From Acinetobacter baylyi DSM 14961 = CIP 107474 (GTDB taxonomy: Bacteria; Pseudomonadota; Gammaproteobacteria; Pseudomonadales; Moraxellaceae): a DNA stretch of 64,000 bases. Both the position numbers and the translations under genes were made by a program. Positions 10,008 to 18,946 of the stretch are shown one piece after another. The stretch spans positions 202,442 through 266,441 of the forward strand of contig NZ_KB849628.1 in NCBI RefSeq assembly GCF_000368685.1, read 5' to 3'. Below the pieces are notes generated by a model that was not told where the DNA came from, ran no database searches, and saw only the letters and a list, made by a program, of their open reading frames with translations. The number at the start of each line of letters is the position of its first letter. Within the stretch, counting starts at the first letter, position 1.

Positions 10008-10453
10008 TGTTGTATCTTGAAGATCTTAAAATTGGCGATCGTTTTATAAGTCGTGATTATGAAATGACCCTAGAAGAAATTAAGCAATTTGCCAGCCTGT
10101 ATGATCCACAACCTTTTCATCTAGATGAAGAAAAAGCCAGTAAACATCCTATTTTCAAAGGTATCGCAGCAAGTGGCTGGCATACTTCAGCCGTTACCAT
10201 GCGACTTTGGACAGAATGCTTTCCTGTCGCTGGAGGGCTGATTGGCTCTGACTCTAATTTACGATGGCCACGCCCGACTCGACCAGGCGATAAAATTCAT
10301 GTCGAAGTAGAAATAGCATCCATTACTTTATCAAAAACCAAGCCTGATCGTGGAATTGTGAGCTATATCACACAAGCGTTAAACCAATATGGAGATGTTT
10401 TATTGATCTCCACAACCAAGATTGTTGTATTTAAAAGACATCCTGAAATGTAG
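10007..10453 (+). CDS. MaoC-like hot-dog fold dehydratase
   Basis: 148 residues. The R-hydratase motif region reads YDPQPFHLDEEKASKHPIFKG near 31-51, and GWHTSAVTMRL follows, as in MaoC/(R)-enoyl-CoA hydratases. It probably acts on a CoA thioester. It overlaps the ABC exporter gene by one base and is followed by an AraC regulator 102 bases on. Confidence 0.88.
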   Translation: MLYLEDLKIGDRFISRDYEMTLEEIKQFASLYDPQPFHLDEEKASKHPIFKGIAASGWHTSAVTMRLWTECFPVAGGLIGSDSNLRWPRPTRPGDKIHVEVEIASITLSKTKPDRGIVSYITQALNQYGDVLLISTTKIVVFKRHPEM

Positions 10454-10555
10454 AGATATCGCTTTGTCTAACAATTTTTATTTTTTTTAATTCAAATTCA
10501 TGCCAAGATATTTCATAGATAACTGCAATATATTGGTCAAAGCAACGGATCGCGA

Positions 10556-11581
10556 ATGAAAATAAACTCAGCCCGTCAAGAACAAGGAATACCAGGTGTT
10601 TATGGATTATTATTATTAGATGTTGTATCTCGCTGGGGTTATAACGATGAAACTTTATTTGCGCCTTTCCATTTAAGTAGCGAACAATTGGCTGATCCCG
10701 AATATCGTATTCCAATTCATATTGCTAACGAACTGGTTAAACATGCCTTAAAACTGACTGGTGAAAGTACGCTTGGCTATCACCTTGGCAATCAGATGCG
10801 TATTTCCATTCATGGATTTATTGGGTACGCCATTATGACTGCTCATGATATTACCGATGCATTGGCCTTAGCGACTCGTTTTATACAGTTGCGTATGCCC
10901 TTTTTACAGCTTTATTTTTCAACCTTTGGCCCTAAAGCAACTTTGCAGCTACAGTGCGACTTCGATCTTGAACCTTTACGCACCGAAATTATTTTAAGTC
11001 TTACTATTGGCATTATGAGCATGGCAAAAGCATTAACGGGTTGTGATGAATTAACAGGTGAAGTTGATCTTGATTTTGAAAAACCAGAAGGTTTTAACAA
11101 GTATTTAGAGAAAATGAATCTAAATATGCGTTTTGATCAACCCCATCTCATTTCAAGTTTTGATAAGCATTATTTAGGGTTAAAAATGGTGAATGCTGAC
11201 CCAATTGCCAGTCAGATTGCAATCAATCAATGCGAAACAGAACTTTCTGCTTTGGGTGAACGCCGTCGTTTGGCTATGCGGGTGCGTGATATCTTAACTC
11301 ATTCTGAACAGCACTATCTAAGTATCGAAAATGTAGCAGATTTGCTGCATATGTCTGATCGTACCCTAAAACGCCAGCTTGCGGCTGAAGGTACATCATT
11401 TTCGACATTGGTTGATGAAGTTCGTTATCGACATGCTACATCGTTATTGTCCCGGACAGATTATAGTCTGGAACAGATCGCAGATGAATTAGGTTATTCT
11501 GATGTAGCCAACTTTAGTCGTGCCTTTAAACGCTGGAGTGGTCGAAGTCCAAGTAATTGGCGTAAAGACCCTTACCTATAA
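10556..11581 (+). CDS. AraC family regulator with arabinose-binding-like N-terminal domain
   Basis: 341 residues. Positions about 20-205 match the PF12625-type effector domain (ELVKHALKLTGESTLGYHLG). Positions about 235-338 form the double helix-turn-helix (ENVADLLHMSDRTLKRQLAAEG and LEQIADELGYSDVANFSRAFKRW). Proteins of this class often activate neighbouring lipid or amino acid catabolism genes. Here the neighbours are the exporter and MaoC genes upstream. The ATG has only a weak upstream ribosome signal. Confidence 0.9.
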   Translation: MKINSARQEQGIPGVYGLLLLDVVSRWGYNDETLFAPFHLSSEQLADPEYRIPIHIANELVKHALKLTGESTLGYHLGNQMRISIHGFIGYAIMTAHDITDALALATRFIQLRMPFLQLYFSTFGPKATLQLQCDFDLEPLRTEIILSLTIGIMSMAKALTGCDELTGEVDLDFEKPEGFNKYLEKMNLNMRFDQPHLISSFDKHYLGLKMVNADPIASQIAINQCETELSALGERRRLAMRVRDILTHSEQHYLSIENVADLLHMSDRTLKRQLAAEGTSFSTLVDEVRYRHATSLLSRTDYSLEQIADELGYSDVANFSRAFKRWSGRSPSNWRKDPYL

Positions 11582-11651
11582 ACTTTTATTTTGAATCAAA
11601 AACCTGTATAAACCTATCAAAATCAATAAAATTGAATGTTGAGGAGCTGCC

Positions 11652-12026
11652 ATGAATCATCCTTCAGAATTGAAGTATGCAACTACCCATGAATGGGTAC
11701 GAATTGAAGGTGATCTTATCGTCACTGGAATTAGTGATCATGCACAAGATGCCTTAGGCGATCTTGTCTATGTAGAAGTTCCTGAAGTAGGGAGCCATAT
11801 GACTGCTGGCACACAAGCTGGCGTGGTTGAGTCTGTAAAAACAGCTTCAGACATTCATGCACCAGTATCGGGTACAGTGGTTGAAGTCAATACTGCACTG
11901 GAAGATGATCCAGACTTTATCAATGACGAACCTTATGGCAAAGGCTGGATTTATAAAATGAAACCAGACAACATCGCAGACGTAGATCAACTTCTCTCCA
12001 ATACCGATTACGAAGCTGGTTTATAA
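11652..12026 (+). CDS. gcvH: Glycine cleavage system H protein
   Basis: 124 residues. The lipoyl attachment Lys63 sits in [10 protein letters not shown], and the C-terminal region [14 protein letters not shown] is conserved. The lipoylated H protein carries the aminomethyl group between the P, T and L proteins of glycine cleavage. A strong GAGGAG ribosome site precedes the ATG. It is a solitary gene here; gcvP and gcvT are not in the window. Confidence 0.96.
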   Translation: MNHPSELKYATTHEWVRIEGDLIVTGISDHAQDALGDLVYVEVPEVGSHMTAGTQAGVVESVKTASDIHAPVSGTVVEVNTALEDDPDFINDEPYGKGWIYKMKPDNIADVDQLLSNTDYEAGL

Positions 12027-12033
12027 AAGATGT

Positions 12034-12063
12034 ACTCTCCCTTATGATTTGAGGGAGAGTTTT
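12034..12063 (+). terminator. Intrinsic terminator after gcvH
   Basis: A perfect 9-bp stem (ACTCTCCCT / AGGGAGAGT) with a 9-base loop is followed by TTTT. It lies just past the gcvH stop and 7 bases before the end of the convergent DAHP synthase gene. Confidence 0.8.
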
Positions 12064-12069
12064 AGCGCT

Positions 12070-13125
12070 TTAAGCTGATTGGCGTAAAGGACATTGTGCG
12101 AGTTGATCAGCCATTTCTAAAAGTAAATTCTCTGTCTTCTCCCACCCAAGGCAACCATCAGTCACAGATTGGCCATAGGTTATGTCGCATGAAATCTTCT
12201 GATTTCCATCGACCAAATGGCTTTCCAACATCACACCTCGAACATCACTTTCAATTCTTTCTGCAATGATTTGTCGAAGTACTTGCGGTTGTTTCATCGG
12301 ATCTTTTGAACTATTGCCATGACTACAGTCAATTACAAGCGCAGGTAATTCGCCCTTATGTTTTGCTCTAATATTCGAAATGGACTGAATATCATAATTT
12401 GGTCCATCATTTGCTCCACGCAAGATCAAATGCGGCAGTGGATTCCCAGAACTTTGTAAAATTGCAGGCTGGCCAAGCTGACTCATCCCTAAAAACTGAT
12501 GTTCATTTTGTGCAGATTGAATGGCATCCAATGCGATCTGAATCGAACCATCAGTACCATTTTTAAAACCAATTGGAAACGGCATATGACTTGAAATTTC
12601 ACGATGAATCTGAGATTCACTGGTACGTGCCCCAATAGCTCCCCAAGCCAGTAAATCATCAAAATAGCCAGTCGCCATTGGGCTTAAAATTTCACTGGCA
12701 ATTGGAAGCCCCATTTCAATAATTTGCAAATATAATGCGCGAGATTTTTCTAAACCCAGCTGTAAATCTGATGAACCATCAAGATTTGGATCGTATAAAA
12801 AACCCTTCCAGCCAATTGTTGTACGTGGTTTTTCGAGATAAGCACGCATCACTAAAAAAATCTGATCTTTAACTTGATCTTGTAATTTGACAAGCCTTTG
12901 TGCGTATTGCAGCGCAGAAACAGGATCATGAATCGAACATGGACCAGTTACGACCAAAAGCCGTGAATCTTTGCCAGCAAGGATATTTTGAATGGTTTGA
13001 CGATGCTCTGCGATCTGCTCTAAAAAAATGGGAGCAAGCGAATATTTTGCTTTTAATTGCTGTGGCAAGCTAAGTGTAATTTCTTTTGTCGTATTTTTCT
13101 GGATCAATGTATTAAGCGCGTTCAT
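12070..13125 (-). CDS. 3-deoxy-7-phosphoheptulonate (DAHP) synthase, class I
   Basis: 351 residues, the usual length of AroF/AroG/AroH enzymes, which condense PEP and erythrose 4-phosphate in the first step of the shikimate pathway. Motifs include VVTGPCSIHDP near 58-68, MRAYLEKPRTTIGWKG near 92-107, GARTSESQIHRE and VIDCSHGNSSKDP. The specific isoenzyme (Phe-, Tyr- or Trp-sensitive) cannot be assigned from sequence alone, so no symbol is given. An AAAGGA ribosome site lies directly behind a GGGCTG/CAGCCC hairpin. Upstream is a leader with an aromatic-rich peptide and an attenuator, so expression probably responds to charged aromatic tRNAs. Confidence 0.93.
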   Translation of the reverse strand: MNALNTLIQKNTTKEITLSLPQQLKAKYSLAPIFLEQIAEHRQTIQNILAGKDSRLLVVTGPCSIHDPVSALQYAQRLVKLQDQVKDQIFLVMRAYLEKPRTTIGWKGFLYDPNLDGSSDLQLGLEKSRALYLQIIEMGLPIASEILSPMATGYFDDLLAWGAIGARTSESQIHREISSHMPFPIGFKNGTDGSIQIALDAIQSAQNEHQFLGMSQLGQPAILQSSGNPLPHLILRGANDGPNYDIQSISNIRAKHKGELPALVIDCSHGNSSKDPMKQPQVLRQIIAERIESDVRGVMLESHLVDGNQKISCDITYGQSVTDGCLGWEKTENLLLEMADQLAQCPLRQSA

Positions 13126-13133
13126 TTCATATT

Positions 13134-13152
13134 CCTTTGGGCTGTCTCAATC
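13134..13152 (-). promoter_or_regulatory. Hairpin adjoining the DAHP synthase ribosome site
   Basis: On the minus strand GGGCTG pairs with CAGCCC across a 7-base loop, and the AAAGGA ribosome site follows immediately. There is no U-run, so this is not a terminator. It may modulate translation or couple it to the upstream small ORF. Confidence 0.4.
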
Positions 13153-13163
13153 AGCCCGATCAT

Positions 13164-13292
13164 TTATTTGAGCAATGAGGATCTATTCAGTTGAAGATGT
13201 TGATTAAAGTAAAAGTAATCCACGTTGCTAAAATATGAAGTTGCTAGGTTAAACATGGTCATTCTCCAATTAAAGTAATAATAAACAGACAT
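13164..13292 (-). CDS. Second aromatic-rich leader ORF before the DAHP synthase
   Basis: A 42-residue ORF starts right at the end of the terminator U-run, beginning MSVYYYFNW, and holds further runs SYF and DYFYF. Eleven of 42 residues are Phe, Tyr or Trp. An internal ATG at 13256 has a GGAG seven bases upstream and would give 30 residues still carrying SYF and DYFYF. It is not similar to any protein I know. Translation of this ORF would matter only for transcripts that passed the attenuator. It may be a second sensing element or a relic of leader duplication. Existence of the peptide is inference. Confidence 0.4.
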   Translation of the reverse strand: MSVYYYFNWRMTMFNLATSYFSNVDYFYFNQHLQLNRSSLLK

Positions 13293-13322
13293 AAAAAAAC
13301 CTGATCGGGGTTGCCGATCAGG
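13293..13322 (-). terminator. Attenuator terminator of the DAHP synthase leader
   Basis: On the minus strand the stem CCTGATCGG / CCGATCAGG is followed by seven T. The small loop region includes GGCAACC, which is complementary to upstream leader segment 3 (13335-13342), allowing an alternative antiterminator. It lies between the leader peptide stop and the enzyme gene. Confidence 0.85.
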
Positions 13323-13334
13323 TATTAACTTGAT

Positions 13335-13371
13335 GGGCAACCTTTTTGTTGCCCGAATGCAGTCAGGCAAC
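13335..13371 (-). promoter_or_regulatory. Attenuator switching segments 1, 2 and 3
   Basis: On the minus strand, segment 1 GTTGCC (13366-13371) starts at the last base of the leader stop codon. Segment 2 is GGGCAAC (13348-13354), segment 3 GGTTGCCC (13335-13342) and segment 4 GGCAACC (13309-13315), which is inside the terminator. Pairs 1:2, 2:3 and 3:4 are all possible. A ribosome at the stop would block 1, allow 2:3 and let the terminator form. A ribosome stalled earlier would allow 1:2 and then 3:4, which breaks the terminator. Confidence 0.7.
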
Positions 13372-13412
13372 TAACTAAATTGCCAAAAATAAAAGTAAGC
13401 GTTGTTGATCAT
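13371..13412 (-). CDS. Aromatic leader peptide MINNAYFYFWQFS
   Basis: A 13-codon ORF whose residues 6-10 are Tyr-Phe-Tyr-Phe-Trp, with Phe again at 12. An in-frame ATG five codons upstream (13427) would give 18 residues. It lies about 45 bases after a good sigma-70 promoter, and its stop codon abuts the first pairing segment of the attenuator. This is the organisation of ribosome-mediated attenuation leaders such as trpL and pheL. It would sense all three aromatic amino acids, which suits the common first enzyme of the pathway. No clear Shine-Dalgarno is seen. Confidence 0.75.
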   Translation of the reverse strand: MINNAYFYFWQFS

Positions 13413-13463
13413 TGGTTGTTTTAACATGTCTGTTTCAATCAGATAAAACGTATCTTGTTAACT

Positions 13464-13492
13464 AACATACGCGTTGTTTGAGTATTTGACAA
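13464..13492 (-). promoter_or_regulatory. Sigma-70 promoter of the DAHP synthase leader
   Basis: On the minus strand TTGTCA (13487-13492), a 17-base spacer and TATGTT (13464-13469). The start site is predicted near 13457, which leaves a short leader before the aromatic peptide. TTAGTTAACAA just after the -10 resembles the centre of the E. coli TrpR operator, but the match is short and no TrpR is known here. Confidence 0.65.
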
Positions 13493-13602
13493 GCGTTTAT
13501 CGACGATTTTTAGCGTTTTTATTGAACTGATTAATACTTTAACCAGCATCATAAGCAGTCATCTTGCTGAAGACTTCATCTAATGATGCTCTTTCATAAG
13601 AT

Positions 13603-13639
13603 TGAACATCTCAGTGACCACTCGTCCCTGAGATGTTCA
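13603..13639. repeat. 12-bp perfect inverted repeat beyond frmA
   Basis: TGAACATCTCAG (13603-13614) and CTGAGATGTTCA (13628-13639) are separated by 13 bases. It lies just downstream of frmA and probably ends that transcript, though no clear T-run follows on the minus strand. Confidence 0.5.
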
Positions 13640-13671
13640 TAAATAAAAATCAGGATGAATATATATCCATT

Positions 13672-14802
<1,131 letters not shown>

Positions 14803-15078
14803 TTACTTGAGATAGGATTTCAGAATTTTACTAATTTCAATCAGTTCTTCACTGCGCTGAAGCTCTGTTGAATCTCCATCGACCAATGTGTCCTTTAAAT
14901 GAACCTCTAATACCTGATTCATCAGACCATTGATCGCGCCACGCACTGCACAAATCTGTTGAAGAATTGCAGCACATGAAGTGTCATCATTAAGCGCACG
15001 TTCAATTGCCTGAACCTGCCCTTGAATTTTTTTTACTCGAAGCGTGATCTTTTTCTTGTCTTCAATTTGCTTTGGCAT
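14803..15078 (-). CDS. frmR: FrmR, formaldehyde-responsive CsoR/RcnR-family repressor
   Basis: 91 residues, all-helical DUF156 family. Cys35 (in DDTSCAAIL) and His60 (in VLEVHLKD) are at the FrmR positions. In FrmR the N-terminal Pro2 and Cys35 react with formaldehyde, and both are present (MPKQ...). It is the first gene of frmRA, and a matching operator lies just upstream. RcnR-like metal sensing is unlikely, because the N-terminal His of RcnR is absent. Confidence 0.92.
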   Translation of the reverse strand: MPKQIEDKKKITLRVKKIQGQVQAIERALNDDTSCAAILQQICAVRGAINGLMNQVLEVHLKDTLVDGDSTELQRSEELIEISKILKSYLK

Positions 15079-15103
15079 ATCTATATCTTTTTTGAGATTT
15101 TTA

Positions 15104-15123
15104 TACTATACCCCAGTATAGTA
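15104..15123 (-). promoter_or_regulatory. FrmR operator
   Basis: The perfect inverted repeat TACTATA-CCCCAG-TATAGTA has a C-rich centre, 25 bases before frmR. It closely resembles the frm operator of E. coli and the A/T-flanked G-tract sites of the CsoR/RcnR family. Confidence 0.8.
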
Positions 15124-15322
15124 AATTAATAAAGTGAACGGAATTAAATTTGTATGATATTTAAATGATTGGAATAATCTGATTAAGACGATTCTCATCC
15201 CAAATACTCAACTTTTCTCATCATAGTTAAATATTTGACTGTTAAAATTGTTTCAAATTTGGCACAGGAATAGATTATGTCTTATAGTGATTAAAAAGAA
15301 TGAAAGGATTCCCGAACATCAG

Positions 15323-16885
15323 ATGAACTTAAAAAATAATTTATCTCATACATTAAAAATATATTTTAGCTTTATCGTCTTTTGTCTCATATGTTGGACA
15401 CCTTTAAAAACTTTTGCATCTCAGGGTGAGAAAATTTTGATAAATAGCCAATGGTTAAATGATCCACACACTGACGAAAATCTTCAAAAGGGTTTGACTG
15501 CCTACATTCCTCTTGATGATGCATTTATTAGTATTGCTTCTCGTATTTATCTGATTAGGCATGCAAAACATCAAATTGATTTACAATACTATATTTGGCA
15601 TAACGATTTCGTTGGTCAGTTAATATTAAACGAATTATTGAAAGCAGCTGATCGTGGCGTCAAAATTCGCCTATTAATTGACGATCAGAACGGAACGCGA
15701 CTCGATTCTACCTTCCAAGCACTGTTACAACATCCTCTTTTTGAAATTAAGGTATTTAACCCTTATAAATTTCGTAAGCTTAGATTTGTAGATTTTTTAT
15801 TTCGTCCCAATCAAATCAATCACCGCATGCATAACAAATTGATTATTGCGGACAACACAATTGCGGTGACTGGAGGACGCAATATCAGCAGTGAATACTT
15901 TGATGCCAGCTATCAATTCCAGTTTACAGATCTCGATATTTTGTTTTATGGTACAGCCGCATCTCAGGCAGAGAAAGTCTTTCAAACTTTCTGGGATAGT
16001 CCACTCAGTGTCACTACACAAAAACTCATCACGAAAGGTCAGCCAAATGATCTACTTCAATTGCGATCTAAATATAAGGAAATCGAACGTGTTGATACGC
16101 CTACGGAAGATAAAATCAATGAAGCTCAAATTGAACTGAATGAAGCTTTAAAACAACGTTATTCGGTAAAATGGGCTAAGGCGCATTTTGTGGCAGATTC
16201 TCCTAAAAAAATACACGGGCATGCTATAGGCAATGAACTTATCTATAATCAGATGTTTAGTATTATGGGACATCCCCAAAAACATCTGGAACTTGTATCA
16301 GCTTACTTTGTTCCCACTCAGGCTGGTACACAATACTTAAGCAATTTAAGCCAACAAGACGTTAAGATAAGGGTTTTAACCAATTCTTTTGCTGCAAATG
16401 ATGTCGCTATTGTGCATGCCTTTTATAGTCAATATCGAAAAGAGCTTATCAAGAACGGCATTCAACTCTACGAATTCAAACCTATCATTGATCGAAAAGA
16501 ACCTACTTGGTATGAAAAAATGACAGGTCGTGTGATTCCTGCCAAAGGTAAGAAAAGCTCGAGCCTGCATGCAAAGTTTTTTGATGTAGATGGAAAAGTC
16601 TTTATTGGTTCTTTTAATTTCGATCCACGTTCTGCATATCTGAATACCGAAGTGGGATTGGTGGTTGAATCTGAAGATCTTCAAAACGAAATTACCAAAG
16701 TTCTTGATGAATACTTGCCTACGATTGCATACCAATTAAAACTCGACAAAAATGGCAATCTCGTATGGTTAGATCACAATGCAGATGGCCAAACCATCGA
16801 ATATCATCATGATCCAGAAACCACCAGATTTCAGCGTTTTATGATGAAAGCTGTGTCATATTTACCCATTGAATGGATGATGTAG
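15323..16885 (+). CDS. Secreted or periplasmic phospholipase D family protein (cardiolipin synthase-like)
   Basis: 520 residues from the chosen ATG. The N-terminus is a signal peptide (KIYFSFIVFCLICW ... FAS), which supports this start over one 25 codons upstream. There are two HKD catalytic motifs: HNKLIIAD with GGRNISSEYF near 175-200, and HAKFFDVD with GSFNFDPRS near 420-440. It probably hydrolyses or transfers phosphatidyl groups in the envelope. It is divergent from frmR and converges on the glycosylase-like gene 5 bases away. Confidence 0.88.
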   Translation: MNLKNNLSHTLKIYFSFIVFCLICWTPLKTFASQGEKILINSQWLNDPHTDENLQKGLTAYIPLDDAFISIASRIYLIRHAKHQIDLQYYIWHNDFVGQLILNELLKAADRGVKIRLLIDDQNGTRLDSTFQALLQHPLFEIKVFNPYKFRKLRFVDFLFRPNQINHRMHNKLIIADNTIAVTGGRNISSEYFDASYQFQFTDLDILFYGTAASQAEKVFQTFWDSPLSVTTQKLITKGQPNDLLQLRSKYKEIERVDTPTEDKINEAQIELNEALKQRYSVKWAKAHFVADSPKKIHGHAIGNELIYNQMFSIMGHPQKHLELVSAYFVPTQAGTQYLSNLSQQDVKIRVLTNSFAANDVAIVHAFYSQYRKELIKNGIQLYEFKPIIDRKEPTWYEKMTGRVIPAKGKKSSSLHAKFFDVDGKVFIGSFNFDPRSAYLNTEVGLVVESEDLQNEITKVLDEYLPTIAYQLKLDKNGNLVWLDHNADGQTIEYHHDPETTRFQRFMMKAVSYLPIEWMM

Positions 16886-16890
16886 TGAAC

Positions 16891-17475
16891 TCATAAAAAT
16901 CCCAGATTTTTAAATAACACTGCATAAGCTTCGGCTTTTTTCTCAAGTGCAAGTGGATACGCTCGTGAAGAAGATGGCATACGGTACAAATCCAATGCTC
17001 TTCCTGCAAAATTGGTATGTGCAATCTGTCCAATTTGCGGTTTTTGTGTTTCTGGTGAGAATGAAAGCATCAATGTATCTGTAGCTTTATCTCCAGTTGT
17101 CATGATGGTATGACACTGGGGGATCTTACACAGCAGTTGTTTTAAATCGGTAGCGGTCACAATTTCTAGAAACTTATCCGAGGCATTTCCTTTCAACCGT
17201 TTGACTTGGACAGCAGTATCAAAAATGGCAATGCCTTTTTCCAGTAAAAACTCATGAATGAGAGCTTCATTAAAATTTTTATTTGATAAATCCAGAAAAT
17301 AATTCTTATCATCAAAGAACAGATAACCAAAAATCCGCCACATATCATTTTGGTAATTTGGATAATAAAATTGCATTTTCCAACGCTCTTTAGGCGGTGG
17401 AAAACTCCCTAGCATGAGCAAACGCGCATTTGATGGTAAAAACGGTTCTAAAGGATGAGATTCTATGTCAATCAT
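16891..17475 (-). CDS. Uracil-DNA glycosylase superfamily protein (hypoxanthine/uracil glycosylase type)
   Basis: 194 residues. LLMLGSFPPPKERW near 19-32 followed by YYPNYQNDMWRIFG matches the UDG-like fold of family 6 and SMUG2-type enzymes. The C-terminal loop RMPSSSRAY corresponds to the minor groove wedge region (H-x-S-x-S-x-A in homologs). It should remove deaminated bases from DNA. It is the last gene of a five-gene operon with a lipid-type acyl-CoA dehydrogenase, and starts one base after the SDR gene stop. Confidence 0.75.
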   Translation of the reverse strand: MIDIESHPLEPFLPSNARLLMLGSFPPPKERWKMQFYYPNYQNDMWRIFGYLFFDDKNYFLDLSNKNFNEALIHEFLLEKGIAIFDTAVQVKRLKGNASDKFLEIVTATDLKQLLCKIPQCHTIMTTGDKATDTLMLSFSPETQKPQIGQIAHTNFAGRALDLYRMPSSSRAYPLALEKKAEAYAVLFKNLGFL

Positions 17476-17476
17476 T

Positions 17477-18226
17477 TTAACTCAATTTATTGACTAATTT
17501 TAAAGGTAAGACTTTCATGGCAATTCCAATCGGTAACCATGGCCATTGTGGTACATAAGCTTTTACAGGTTCCTTTTCAATTGCTTTAACCAGTAACCGT
17601 GCCCCTGTCTGTTCATCGATTTCAAAAGGAAGCTGCTTGGCACCTTGGTTCAGCTCGGTACGAATATAGCCTGGAAAAATTGTAGAAACCTTGATGGGCG
17701 TGTCAATCAGTTCGGCACGAATTCTCTCAGCCAGATGTGCTACACCTGCCTTGCTCGCAGCATAAGTGGATAAATGTTTAGGTAAACCACGCATCGCACT
17801 CATGGACGAGATTACTACTAAATGTCCCGAATTTTGTTTACGGAATATTTCAACAGCTGCTTCACACTGTGCTAAAGCAGAAATAAAATTGGTTTCGGCC
17901 GTTTTACGATTTATATCAAAATGCCCTTTACCGACTCGTCTACCTTCACCAATACCAGCATTGACAATGATACGATCTAATTGCCCAAACTCTTGTTCAA
18001 ATGCGTTAAAAACCTCAAAGACTTGGTCGTAATTTGTGACATCCAGTGATTTAGCGATAATTTTAACATCGTAGTGACGTTCTAATTCGGTTTTTAATGT
18101 CTCTAAGCGTTCTAATCGCCTCGCACAAATTGCTAAATTATAGCCTTTCTTGGCAAATTCTTTTGCCATACCTGCGCCTAGGCCTGAGCTTGCCCCAGTA
18201 ATTAAAATTGTTTTCGTCATGGTCAT
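17477..18226 (-). CDS. SDR family NAD(P)-dependent oxidoreductase
   Basis: 249 residues. The nucleotide motif is TGASSGLGAGMA at 9-20, NAG occurs near 90, the catalytic Ser is in VISSMSAMRG and YAASKAG is near 157. This is a classical short-chain dehydrogenase with unknown substrate. A second ATG two codons in is possible; AAGGA serves either. It belongs to the acyl-CoA dehydrogenase operon, 7 bases after the histidine phosphatase gene. Confidence 0.9.
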   Translation of the reverse strand: MTMTKTILITGASSGLGAGMAKEFAKKGYNLAICARRLERLETLKTELERHYDVKIIAKSLDVTNYDQVFEVFNAFEQEFGQLDRIIVNAGIGEGRRVGKGHFDINRKTAETNFISALAQCEAAVEIFRKQNSGHLVVISSMSAMRGLPKHLSTYAASKAGVAHLAERIRAELIDTPIKVSTIFPGYIRTELNQGAKQLPFEIDEQTGARLLVKAIEKEPVKAYVPQWPWLPIGIAMKVLPLKLVNKLS

Positions 18227-18233
18227 TGTTCCT

Positions 18234-18932
18234 TTATATCCATGTCAGTAATGCTGGATTTACTACTTTTATAAAATGATGTTCATTCAAGCTTAAAAGT
18301 TGTGGCTCATTCCCTACCAGTCTTAAAGTCGTCAGACTGGTATTGGTAATGGCCCAATTCAAAGCAAAGGTTCGATTAGGATTCAGCTCAAGTATTTTTC
18401 CAGCAATCACTGAAATCACACCGCCAGATGTAAATACCACGGCATAACGTGGTTTAGTTTGTGCCAGTTCATCACATAACATCTTTAAAGCTATTTCTAC
18501 ACGTTGTTTAAACTTAGGCCAAGATTCTTCATATTCGTGATGAAATTCGCCATCAGTCCAACGTGAAATTGCACTTTCAAAGATTTTGGCAAGGTATGCC
18601 CGTGGATTTTGTTCTTTAGCGACATCTTGTTTAAGTAATTCAGGCTGTTTAAAGCGTGGCTCATAATTTGCAAACACTTGTTGATGATTAAACTCATTCC
18701 ACCCAGCATGTGTATAAATATGTGTATCAGGAAAACATTCTTTCAAAGCACCTTGAGCAGTTTGTAGATGGCGTTTCATGGTTCCAGCGATTACATAAGG
18801 TTGTTCCTTTAAAATTTCTTTTAAATATTGACCTAATATGGTTGCCTGAGCTTGGCCATTTTCAGAGAGTTCATCATAATTGGCTTTACCGAACGAAGCC
18901 TGACCATGCCGAACCAGATAAATCGTGGTCAT
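18234..18932 (-). CDS. Histidine phosphatase (phosphoglycerate mutase-like) family protein
   Basis: 232 residues. The catalytic motif LVRHGQASFG is at 6-15, and a second conserved region VVFTSGGVISVIAG is near 168-181. It is a branch 1 histidine phosphatase with unknown substrate. In related bacteria this gene often sits with an acyl-CoA dehydrogenase and an aminoglycoside-phosphotransferase-like gene, as here. Confidence 0.87.
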   Translation of the reverse strand: MTTIYLVRHGQASFGKANYDELSENGQAQATILGQYLKEILKEQPYVIAGTMKRHLQTAQGALKECFPDTHIYTHAGWNEFNHQQVFANYEPRFKQPELLKQDVAKEQNPRAYLAKIFESAISRWTDGEFHHEYEESWPKFKQRVEIALKMLCDELAQTKPRYAVVFTSGGVISVIAGKILELNPNRTFALNWAITNTSLTTLRLVGNEPQLLSLNEHHFIKVVNPALLTWI

Positions 18933-18946
18933 TTTTTGATTAACTC

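Noticed and set aside
13464..13480. TrpR operator at the DAHP synthase promoter
   Set aside because: Only the central GTTAAC and a few flanking bases match, and I have no evidence for TrpR in this organism.
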